Below are positions 55,620 to 64,000 of a stretch of 64,000 nt of DNA, in pieces. The translations under genes were made by a program, and so were the position numbers. The notes beneath the pieces are model-generated. The model was given only the letters and a program-made list of their open reading frames with translations, did no database searches and was not told where the DNA came from. Numbering within the stretch: position 1 is the stretch's first letter; each line of letters starts with the position of its first letter. The stretch lies in contig ML769656.1 in the NCBI GenBank assembly GCA_009733575.1, positions 27,659 to 91,658 on the forward strand. The letters run 5' to 3'. The DNA is from Gymnopus androsaceus JB14. Lineage: Eukaryota > Basidiomycota > Agaricomycetes > Agaricales > Omphalotaceae.

Positions 55620-56480
55620 CTTCTGGAAAAATCACCTTCCCCCCTGCTTTGTTGTACTATGTAATAGAGCAACAAATAACTGACCATGTGTATAGACTGG
55701 TGATTGCAGATCCAGTCCCACTTGCTTCACAGACTGCCCTTGTGATTTGTTTATGGACACTGCAAAGGCAAGACAAAATTGCTGTATTTCCAAGATGAAA
55801 GGTATTGAAGGTGTCAATGTAATATAAATGCAGTTTCACCAGCATGGTCACCTCCCAGTATCTGAACTTCCAATACTTATTTACTGCATCAAAAAAGGAT
55901 TGCCCATGTGCCAATGCAAATTCCTGTGCTGCGGTAGGATCCAGGTTTCTCAGAATCATCAATGGTGCACCAATTTTCAACTTCAGATGTGAAATTGGAA
56001 GTCCAGTTGCATTAATGCTGTTCAAGTACTCCACACAATACTGAAAGTCTCCATTATCAACTCCTTCCATAATAGGCTATCTCTGTTAGAGCTGTGATAT
56101 ATATAAGTGTCTCCAGACATAGCTCCTAAGCATTTAAAGTTGAGGGCATCTACAGTGTCATTTCTTGGGCAGAGAATTGTACATTCTAGAAACCACTCAT
56201 CATTTGACAGAGGTTAGAACAGGTTCAGTGCAGGATAGATTTCTGATATGAGTGAATCAAGGGTATCACCACATCTCATGACTGTGTCCAGTTTAATTTG
56301 ACCTTGCACATTATTTATGGTTCCATGACCAACCTCAAGCAACCATTTAACATATTTACCATCCTCCTCTATCCCACTATCTAATCTTTTGTGTGGATTG
56401 GAGCTTGTATTAGTGCCATTTCTTGACCATTGTAATTTACAATCTGGAATGGATCCTCAATTTGTGGTACTGGAGGATGT
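55620..56480 (-). pseudogene. Helitron PIF1-like helicase relic
   Basis: Read on the minus strand from 56480: DGKYVKWLLEVGHG, KLDTVMRCGDTLDSLISEIYP, a TAA, then CTILCPRNDTVDALNFK, YLNSINATGLPISHLKLKIG, APLMILRNLDPTA, and in another frame [35 protein letters not shown]. These are the C-terminal blocks of Helitron Rep/helicase proteins in the correct order, including the SINKSQGQS motif. Several frameshifts and stops are present, and the Rep domain and helicase start are missing. Dead. Confidence 0.88.
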
Positions 56481-56535
56481 ACATATCCAAGAGGTAAGTT
56501 GATCTGAAATGGAATTGGAGGACTGTTCTGATGTA

Positions 56536-56874
56536 CTGTACTCTTCCGACCAAGTGTTCAGTCACGTGTCACATCAGCCCAAAATGAACAGTTCACAGAA
56601 GGGCATCACTGGTCACTTGGGGTTGTGAACACTGTGACAACCAAAGCAAAAAAAAATTCTCAAGATAGTTCAAAAAATACTTCTAAAAAACTCAAATTTT
56701 CCTCAGTCTACATATAAACAAACCAGAAATAGTTTCAAATAAGGTAAAATGAAGATCATATTGTGAAATAAGTACAGATAATCCACCAGAATCCACTCCC
56801 AGTGAGCACTTAGAATTCTGAACAGGGTAGGTCACTTGTCACACCCCGTGAACACTTGGTCGGAAGAGTACAGT
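56536..56874. mobile_element. 339-bp Tc1/mariner-type MITE
   Basis: Inverted ends CTGTACTCTTCCGACCAAGT (continuing GTTCA) at 56536 and its complement ending 56874, with TA on both sides (56534-56535 and 56875-56876). Subterminal GTCAC/GTGAC words. No coding capacity. It lies upstream of the Helitron helicase relic. Confidence 0.82.
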
Positions 56875-58012
56875 ACTTGAGAAGTATGGCAGGTTTCTGG
56901 ACTGGCCAAAAATCAATTTTCTTTCTCACATTGACATTCAGCATTGCAGTGTCTCTGGGGAGTGTTTGGTGGAGATTCATCCCTAGTAACAAATTCAGCA
57001 GAAGCAGAGTAAAAGAAAAGTGATATCAGATTGAAATACAGATTCAAAAAGTGGTATAGTGCAAGAGATAGTGGAAGAGGAGAACATCAGAGTTCCCAGA
57101 ATTCCGGCTCTGCTGGATAACATTAGCCGCGTGAATGCGCGCTCCGGCCATTCTCAGAGCTGCCGCTGCGCGGCAGCTGCTTATTAATAATGACAAATAC
57201 TTAGTCAGAGCGTCTAAAATCAGCTTTTTTAAAGTATAGGAAGGATCGGCGTTTGGGCACTTCGTTTTATTACTAATCTTACATAATCTTAGCGCTCAGC
57301 GCCATCTACGTCTCTGACTCTCTTTCTTTCCGTTTGCTGTCGTTTCGATGCTCGACACGTCGCACTTGTGTGCTTTTGTGATTTTCTTCTATAAATTATC
57401 CTTATGAACCTCGATAACTCCAATAAATATCTCATTCCCTCGAAATAATGCTCAAAACTCGATTTTGGCGGTCCTCCGAAGGTCTTCAAATACTTGGACG
57501 TCGCGAGATTGGTGGCTGACTGTCTCTAGGAGTGATGAGAGTGAAGGGAGAGGATAGTGGACTCATTTCAGGATTATGGTTGAGTTCTGGAATTGCCGAT
57601 GGCGTATCATATGATATAGAGCCAGGATGAGGCGGAGGAGTTTTGGGTTTGGCAGTAGAATGGATGATACGCAAACTGGAGGGCACTGGAGGTAGAGGCA
57701 TGGAAGTTGAGTCATCTGCGGAAGTCTGCGGATGAGGGATTGAAAGAAGCTTGCTGTTGTTGCAGACATTTTAATACATCAGCGGTGCCTGCAATTGGCT
57801 GAAATTTTAAAGCTTTACGGCCTCTGGCCATGAGGAAATTTAAGGAAAGAAATCGAGATATATTTTGAAGCTGCAAGGATACGCGACGCGACAAAAACTG
57901 AAGGGAAAAAAACGGTCCGAAAAGGTCCGAGGGAGATTACCTTAGAATTCGGCGTCTAAAAACGAGTGCCCAAATGATCGGCCATAGATGACAGACATCT
58001 GCAAAACCTGGT

Positions 58013-58112
58013 TGGTCTCCAGAGGTCTCCAGAGATCTCCAGAGCTCTGACAGCTGTCAAAAAGCCGTCAAACTCCTCCAGACGTCTCTGGAGGTCTCTG
58101 GAGATCTCTGGA
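58013..58112. repeat. inverted decamer array (TCTCCAGAG / CTCTGGAG)
   Basis: Three direct copies of [GA]TCTCCAGAG at 58013-58045 face three copies of GTCTCTGGAG-type at 58083-58111, so the two arrays can fold on each other around a 40-base loop that itself contains GACAGCTGTC. Probably a foldback transposon remnant. Confidence 0.65.
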
Positions 58113-58519
58113 ATTACTATCCTTGCTCCAGAGACGAACGAAATGTATTGTGATGGTACAGGTTTTGCTGATGGACTCTCTACACATTGTTTACAATCGT
58201 GTAGTTGTCTGTTTATAAGAGACTAGATCATTGCTAGCACTGAACAAATGATCTCCTGTTCTGTACATCTACCTTAGTTCAAATCATGATTATATCTTGC
58301 ATACAAAGATAGGAGCAAATTCCCTGCCAGTTCGGATTGTTTTAGGCTCCATGATGCAGATGCTGTGCGCTGTGGCAGATACCAGTCTGCATTTCTTTTA
58401 AATACAAAAAAGATAGAACTGATAAGAGAGCCATGACATCTGCCCAAAAACCTGAAAGTTAGATTCCTAATGTTTCTTGCATATCTGTCAATTGGAACTT
58501 GTGATATCAACTTCCCTGT

Positions 58520-58993
58520 CACTTTAATCATCTGCATTATACTACTCGACATCGTGCATTCCGAGGTGCAAATACAATCTTTGCTCACGATGGTTGTGGT
58601 ACGTGTATATCGTTAGTCTACAAATTCCCTTTTAAATCTCTTTGGCAGGGAATTGCTTCAACATTGATCATGGTCAGAGCCGATCTGGGTATAAGCATTG
58701 AGAATGTTTCCAATGGTACCAACGGAACTGATTACCCAAGCGACCTGGAAATGAACAAGGATATCCGATTCGAAGATACCCCCGAATCGGAAGTATACGG
58801 ATGTGGAAATGGAGGATTTGGCACTTCTGAACTTGGTGCTGGCTCGGAAATTGAACCGTTATCATTGGAAGCTTCCACAGCTGCATTCAACGCAAAGAAG
58901 CAAAGCTCATCGAGGCTCAACTCTACAGGGCCTTCGTCTGGTCCTGGCGAAGTCAGTGGCCTGATTGTTCTCAGTCCCCCTAAGAAGTCGTAG
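58520..58993 (+). pseudogene. seven-helix membrane protein, array copy 4, 3' end only
   Basis: Begins abruptly in VTLIICIILLDIV after the duplicated spacer and continues LLTMVV|GIASTLIMVRADLG with the array's usual intron, then the polar tail ISIENVSNGTNG...GLIVLSPPKKS. All earlier exons are missing. The spacer before it matches the one between copies 2 and 3 but is joined directly to this late exon, so an internal deletion removed most of the gene. Confidence 0.82.
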
Positions 58994-59136
58994 ACTGTTC
59001 TTGTATTTATCACTTGTATAATGGAATCGTTCAATAAGCACTATTCTCGAAGTACTTACTGAGAAAGAAAGTTAAGTGGGGATGATTATCGGAAGAATAT
59101 AATTAAATACGCCGTTACTACCAGTGTTCAAGAGTC

Positions 59137-61084
59137 TCAGAGCTTATTGCCAACTAGGTAAACCAAAATCTTCGTGGTCCATCGCACCTTCCTTTGGTCG
59201 CCTTTCCACTCCTTGGCATCAGTACGTATATCCGCAACCTCGCGAGCAAGCTTTCCCCGCAGGGCGGCCACAGGATCATTATCATCTTCGGTAGCGTGGT
59301 AGGAAGGTAAGACCATGGCAAACGAGAGCTCGGTGTCAATATCCGCAGAACGGGAATTCAGGTTGGTCGACCCAAATAAAGTAAGCACAGGGGAGGAGTT
59401 TGCGCTCGGTGACAACCATAAACCTTAGATGCAAAAAAGAAAAAAAGGTGAACTTTTTGCGCCGTCGTGATCAGTCGACAAGTCAAAACGAACCTTTTGC
59501 GTGATACGTCCATCCTTCCTTTTCCCATTCACGCAACTCTACATTGGTAGATCCTAAAGCAAGGCTAGCAAACAGCCCTGCCATCCGCCTAACAGAGTGC
59601 ATGAATTTCTGCTCGAGATAGGTATAACCCTCTGGAATTCGACCGGAAATTCCCTTCGATCCGAAGAATCCATTTGCCTGGAACACCGAGAGAAAGAGAC
59701 AAGTCAGTAAACTTCTGAAGAAAGGAAAGCCAACGGCACCTTTGGACTAGCGGCAACAATCCGCACTCCAATTTGGGGAGTCCCAAGGATCAATCTCTGA
59801 TAAGGGTGATACAAGCTGAAGTACCCGCTCGTCAAGTCCATCAGCGGACGCTCCTGGGTTATCGAAGAGATCCCACCGGGTAAAGATCCCACTGGAGGTA
59901 AGACCGCTCGCATTGCAGCTTTTTTAAGATGCCCAAAAAGCAGCTGAAAGAATTTTTCTTCTTCGCGAATCCGGAATTGGCCGGCTTGAATGATAGGGAA
60001 GAGAAGTACATTGGAAGTAGCGGGCGCAATGTCTTCTTTTTCTCTACGGTGTGATGCCTGGAATGCGGTGAGAGCTTGATGTACTTTTTCCGTGATATGA
60101 TGTGGACGTGTTTCTGACTCTGACCAGACTACATCGTATCCTTCACGTCTGTACGAATGGGGATTGGAGTTGTGGGGCATTCCATCGACTGCAGGAAGGA
60201 GTCGGTAAGACAAAGTTGATATCTTCTGTAAAAAGTCGAAGCAATAGTCGGAAAGCCGAGCTTGCGCAGTAAACCGTAGATACCGGTCTCTCCGATTTGT
60301 GAAATATTCCTTGTTTAGATTGGCTCTGGTAATACAATAAGTCAGCTTGATGAGCTAAGAAAATGTAAAAACGTACCCGCTGATTATCAACTCGTCATCC
60401 GCGCCGTATATTTTCGCATGCCAGGTGCCCCAACCCTCATTGAACCTCGGAGGAACTATCTTGGCCATGATACCGCGTAGACTTGAGCTCCGAAATAAGG
60501 AGACGCGAACACGATCTGGAAAAGCACGAAGAAGTGGCAGAAGCGCGGTAGCAGTCGATGGAGAACCGGGTCTTGTTGAGCGGTTCAAGTCCAACACAAT
60601 ATGCAGCTGCAGGGATTGCTTCTCTGCTAGTCTATTCATTAGCACGGATATCTACATAAATTTGAGCATATCGGAACGATATTATAGTACAAAGAGAACA
60701 CACACGAGTTCAGTCTCACTGGAGCCAATGTACAATGAAGAAAGGAAAATCCGCTTTTCAGCATTTCTGATTATGTCCTAAGTGTTTTTGGTGAGGAAAG
60801 AACGTTCAAACATGAACCAAACATACCAGCAACATAGAGTAAAACTCGCTGGGCTGAGAGGCAATACGTATTCCATCTGCAGGAACAGAAAACTTGGGTT
60901 GATGTTGCTCGAGTTCGGCCGTGAAATCATGCAGAATGGGCTCGAATTTGTCAATAGAATGAGTAGATAAGCTCCTTGATGATAGTCGTAAGCGAGAAAC
61001 GAATGCACGATGAGCGGCCAATCGTAATGGGACGAGCATTGACGATGGCAAGGATGAAGGAAAAGAGCAGCCGAAGAATTTCAT
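59137..61084 (-). CDS. PGS1: PGS1, phosphatidylglycerophosphate synthase (PLD superfamily)
   Basis: Makes phosphatidylglycerophosphate from CDP-diacylglycerol and glycerol-3-phosphate, the first step to cardiolipin in mitochondria. The start at 61084 (MKFFGCSFPSSLPSSMLVPL) or the in-frame Met at 61039 both give a basic presequence rich in R, S and L. Blocks: IRIASQPSEFYSMLLDIIRN, RIFLSSLYIG, LVLDLNRSTRP-type LHIVLDLNRSTRPG, the first HKD motif WHAKIYGADDELIISGANL, YFTNRRDRYL, and the second HKD motif YHAKGLWLS...LFGSTNLNSRSADIDTE. The end is YLVGNKL at 59137. Six or so exons with no lesion. Complete by comparison with the family. Confidence 0.93.
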
Positions 61085-61192
61085 TTTCGTGTTAATGGCG
61101 CTTATTTTAGCGCTCAGACTCACTCCTGTTCAGTGTTCCAACACTACATTCATAAATACTGATTTACAGAGGCAGGCCTTACTCAGCGTATA

Positions 61193-62267
61193 CTAATCAA
61201 CTTTCACCTTCAACAATCGCTCCGCATTTTTATACGTGAATCCTTCAAATTCTTCTCGCTAACAAACCACTCTCCCTGACCTCTTCCAAAAACTTCCGAC
61301 CGGTCTCATTTTTGGCTGAATGGGTAGTCCACACTAAACAACACATGCTCTACTGGCGTAACCTTGAGTAAGCATGCTAACGGTGCAAGAGTGAACATTC
61401 CGCTGCAATGAAAAGCTATCAACGGGATAAAGCGAAGAATGGCACGATGAACGTACGACGTGGTTACCCATATATTTTCTTGCCATACCTAGAATGAACG
61501 ATAGATTGTTAGGGTTGCCGCCACAGAGAAGACACAAGGCTAACCTGTCGCAGGCCTCTTTCTCGCTGACCCCATCCTCTCTCAGACATGGGACAATACG
61601 GTCAAGCATATACGGAATCATCTCTCCCATGTGTCCGATAACAATTTTCAACGTTTGGATATTTGTCAAACAGACCAGAAGCGAAGAGGCGCAGAATGTG
61701 CAAGCCAGTATCTGCGTGCCATCCCCAAGCAGAAATCCCGAGCATGAATGCTGCGCGCTCGGAATAATTGCCTTGGTATTGCGGGAGAGTATTCTCATCT
61801 GGAAAGGTAGGATGGATGTAAATCGGGACATCCAGGGCCTCTGCACGTTCAAATAAAGGCCAGAAGAAGGCATCGTCATAGAAGCGACCATTGAGATGGT
61901 TATTGATAAGGCACCGACGAAATGCAACTCTTTCGTTGTTCGAGTCAACTCGTCAGCGGCTTCATTGGGGTTCTCCATGGGAAGTATTGCGAAAGCGGCC
62001 AGGGCTTAGGGTGGCTCTGGATAGCTACATGAAGCTCGTCGTTCATCGAACGAGCCAGGTCCGTGGAAGGAGCGGTAGGGTCGACAGGTACGTGTGAGAT
62101 GACCTGAAGAGTAACAGAGCCAGCGTCCCATATTTGCAATGCGCTCTTCATGGAGATCGCTGAGCTTGGGTACGACAAGGCCGAGTTCCGCATTGAATTT
62201 TGGGTGGAGAGAACAGAGGAGAGAGATAATGCTCTTCCAAAGTTATGATGGGTGGCAATGGGGACAT
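61193..62267 (-). pseudogene. amidohydrolase-2 (decarboxylase-like) pseudogene with many small indels
   Basis: A TIM-barrel metal hydrolase or decarboxylase of the ACMSD / 2,3-dihydroxybenzoate decarboxylase type. MSPLPPIITLEEHYLSP at 62267 begins the family, with a glutamate in the metal motif. Conserved blocks follow in order but in different frames: LVVPKLSDLHEERIANM, SVTLQVISHVP, FAILPMENPNEAADEL, NNHLNGRFYDDAFFWPLFE, IYIHPTFPD (metal His), WGWHADTGLHILRL, IVIGHMGEMIPYMLDRI, ENIWVTT, and VEHVLFSVDYPF with the catalytic Asp. At least seven single-step frame changes are needed, near 62200, 62126, 62000, 61906, 61650, 61310 and 61255. Amino-acid conservation is otherwise high. Confidence 0.85.
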
Positions 62268-63185
62268 GGTGGTTTGAGGCGAACTGGTAACTCTGAGGCA
62301 TCTGACTGACTTGGGACGAGTATCTTTTCTCAGGAGGGTGCATCTTCTAAAAAAAGAAGCGGAGTGGCGAAAAAAAAAACGGAATTTGTTCACTTATACG
62401 GAGTCGAACCTGGGAAGCGAATTCTGATTATGGAAACATGAAAATAAGCAGCAAGGAAAGCAAGGCCTCTGGCCCTAGACTGAGATGGTCGGATTGTGGT
62501 CGGAGGTCTGGAGCAAAGTCAATCCGGATCAAATCTCTAAATCAAAGACGCGGCTTAGAGCGCTTGTTTAATTTCATCGACGCGTCGACGCGCTTGAGTT
62601 GCGCTTGACAGCGAGAGGCACGCAGATTAAAGGCCAAGATGCTTGGCTAAACGTGGATTGTCTCGGATGTCCTTGAAGACATCAACAAATCTCAAATCTC
62701 AATTTCGACAGCTTAGAAGGTTCGATTTTAATGTTCAAAACTCAAACCATGGAACAGGCGGCGTAGCAGGGTCGTCTCTAATAGACGGCAACTATTATCC
62801 TTCAGTGCTTCAGCCGCAGCGTTTTGCAATGGTTAAATTGAAGTAGGTTTGTTCTCCTAAACGGAACCGCAACTTTTTGCAGCGGTCCCCAGATGGCAGA
62901 ATGGCTCAGTTTCTAGCGGGTTCCTGATATTCAGCTTATTGTCGGGAACCCAGATTTCCGATATGTGGATCTTGACGGAGAGGAGGGGCGCAACATTCTG
63001 TAGTTCATTCTTGGACAGTATGTATGGCAGTTAAATTCCCCCGCCTCAGTCGATGATATTCTAGGTACAAAAAGGGGACCCAAAATGCGCCCAAAGCAAG
63101 GAGCCCTTTTCTTATCCCTTCTAACCGCACTCTTTTTCCCTTTGACATTCTTTCATCCGTTCACCCCCTCCCCTCCACTTTCAAA
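62268..63185. other. intergenic, promoter of the secreted CVNH-like gene
   Basis: No gene supported. From about 63085 there is pyrimidine-rich sequence (CTTTTTCCCTTTGACATTC.. CCCCTCCCCTCC) just before the start codon at 63186, typical of a strong basidiomycete promoter. Confidence 0.5.
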
Positions 63186-63944
63186 ATGAACTCCCTCATT
63201 CGTACCCTCCTCCTCGCCGCTTTCCTTGCTCTAACCTCCGTCTCCGTTGACGCCATGAGCAACGCTGAGCTCCTTGCTCGTGGATTACCTTTGAATCCTC
63301 CTCACCGACGCAGCTGTGTGTCTACCTCTTCTGGCTAAAAGCTTCGTCGAAATTGATCATATCTTCTCTCATCTAGCCGGAATGACACCGGTCAGGCGTG
63401 GTGCATCTGCTGCCCCCCCCTCAATCCACTATATACCCGTAAGGGCTCTTGTCTAAATTCGTTCGTTATCCGATGACTGACACTCGCAACAGGACCTCCA
63501 ACGGCGGCTATGCCTCCACTTGCAAGGATATTACTCTAACTGGACTCAACTCGCACGTCATCTCCGCCGACTGCCAGAAGTTCAATGGAAACTACATCTC
63601 CGGTCGTACCATCAACATCAACGGAGTGTTTCTCCAACGTTGGCGGAGCCTTGACCTGTTCAAGCTCGTTAGTATCTTTTTCTCACTTGGTCTCTATAAC
63701 CGTTATCTGATCTTTCTCCCTGCTTACAGCGGTGGAGCTACCAACGCGGAATGCCAAGACTGTACTATGAGCGGTACCATCTTGACTTGCAAATGCAAGA
63801 AAAATCAAACCACCCGTGTCTTGACTTCAATCGGACACCAGTAAGCCCCTTCGCCCTTTTGTCGACTCCAAACACCTGGTCTAACCCTTCCTTCCACCAG
63901 ACACCTGCCTTGCTAACCAGAACGCTGTTCTTACATGCTTCTAA
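63186..63944 (+). CDS. secreted CVNH-like (cyanovirin-N homology) protein, frame disturbed
   Basis: Start MNSLIRTLLLAAFLALTSVS is a signal peptide. A short propeptide-like region (ELLARGLPLNPPHRRS) leads to an intron. The mature part has the CVNH repeat pattern: GGYASTCKDITLTG..VISADCQKFNG.....TININ, then ALTCS|SGGATNAECQDCTMSGTILTCKCKK...LTSIG and TCLANQNAVLTCF at the end. The family binds sugars; fungal members are usually secreted lectin-like proteins. Three junctions do not keep frame: an eight-C run at 63413-63420; GGAGTGTTTC at about 63624, one base too long before CFSNVGG; and the last intron join near 63842. It could be a decaying gene or an indel-rich piece of assembly. Confidence 0.6.
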
Positions 63945-64000
63945 GCGATTTGTGGTCACAAGTAACGACGCTCGCGTTATTTTTTGTGACTTTCCCTGCA

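Larger units (their letters stand above)
55396..58225. mobile_element. second inserted block, Helitron-related debris
   Basis: This block splits the array spacer between GATCATTGCTAG at 55384-55395 and the same 12 bases at 58226-58237; the intact spacer (near 48268) has the word once. It includes the Helitron helicase relic, a small mariner-type MITE (56536-56874) and an unrecognised minus-strand frame cluster (57289-57900, with MARGRKALKFQPIAG and a Pro-rich piece). Helitron ends (TC / CTRR) could not be fixed: CTAA followed by T lies near a GGCACGGG half-hairpin at about 55425 (minus strand), which would be a possible 3' end. A 12-bp duplication is not expected of a Helitron, so more than one event is likely. 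Confidence 0.55.

Noticed and set aside
62385..62430. tRNA-like T-arm on the minus strand (CAGGTTCGACTCC)
   Set aside because: The stem does not pair properly and no 5' half of a tRNA lies upstream on that strand.
1..64000. CRISPR arrays or bacterial operons
   Set aside because: No regularly spaced repeats; spliced genes throughout show a fungal nuclear genome.

Overview
This is a stretch of a fungal nuclear genome, almost certainly a mushroom-forming basidiomycete (Agaricomycetes). Genes are cut by many introns of about 45-65 bases with GT..AG ends. Families typical of that group occur together: DUF7918 proteins, seven-helix membrane proteins with an RCY[IV]VW motif, a laccase, a multi-intron P450, an ATM1 transporter, COQ4, PGS1, a tannase-family esterase and a diverged actin. 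No rRNA, CRISPR array or convincing tRNA was seen. All exon joins were worked out by eye from frame and family conservation.

Layout. 1-7.1 kb: the 5' part of a seven-helix gene (-), a complete P450 (-), an uncertain orphan gene (+), a 585-bp DNA transposon with a 9-bp target duplication, and a DUF7918 gene (+). 7.1-17.6 kb: gene-poor and relic-rich, with two copies of a kinase-like (APH) relic, a laccase pseudogene broken by a 955-bp transposon, an intact actin gene (-) and a dead RecQ-like helicase. 18-20.6 kb: two tandem NmrA-like reductases (-) with the 3' end of a third between them. 22-34.7 kb: a 2OG-Fe(II) oxygenase (+), two DUF7918 genes (-), a small membrane protein (+), a Cys-rich zinc protein (+), a C2H2 protein (-), an acidic protein (+) and COQ4 (-, with one apparent frameshift). 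35-44 kb: a WD40/DUF2415 protein (-), a tannase-family esterase (-), a small zinc-ribbon protein (+) and ATM1 (-).

44.3-59 kb: a tandem array of seven-helix genes (+). Copy 1 has one lesion, copy 2 has two, copy 3 reads cleanly and copy 4 keeps only its last quarter. The spacer between copies 3 and 4 has swollen to about 8 kb through a nest of DNA transposons up to three layers deep: an outer TA-flanked element, a Tc1/mariner with a dead transposase, a foldback element and a hAT-like element inside that transposase, and another inverted-repeat element carrying degenerate telomere repeats. A Helitron helicase relic and a small mariner-type element lie beside the nest. Because the array spacer is itself duplicated, a paralogous empty site is available to confirm the outer insertion.

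59-64 kb: PGS1 (-), an amidohydrolase relic with many small indels (-), and a secreted CVNH-like protein (+) with three apparent indels. Conserved genes (actin, ATM1, PGS1, COQ4) are interleaved with families that gain and lose copies (NmrA, DUF7918, seven-helix, APH) and with transposon debris, so the window looks like ordinary chromosome arm with active gene birth and death. Several apparent frameshifts sit in or near short base runs and may be assembly errors rather than real lesions.
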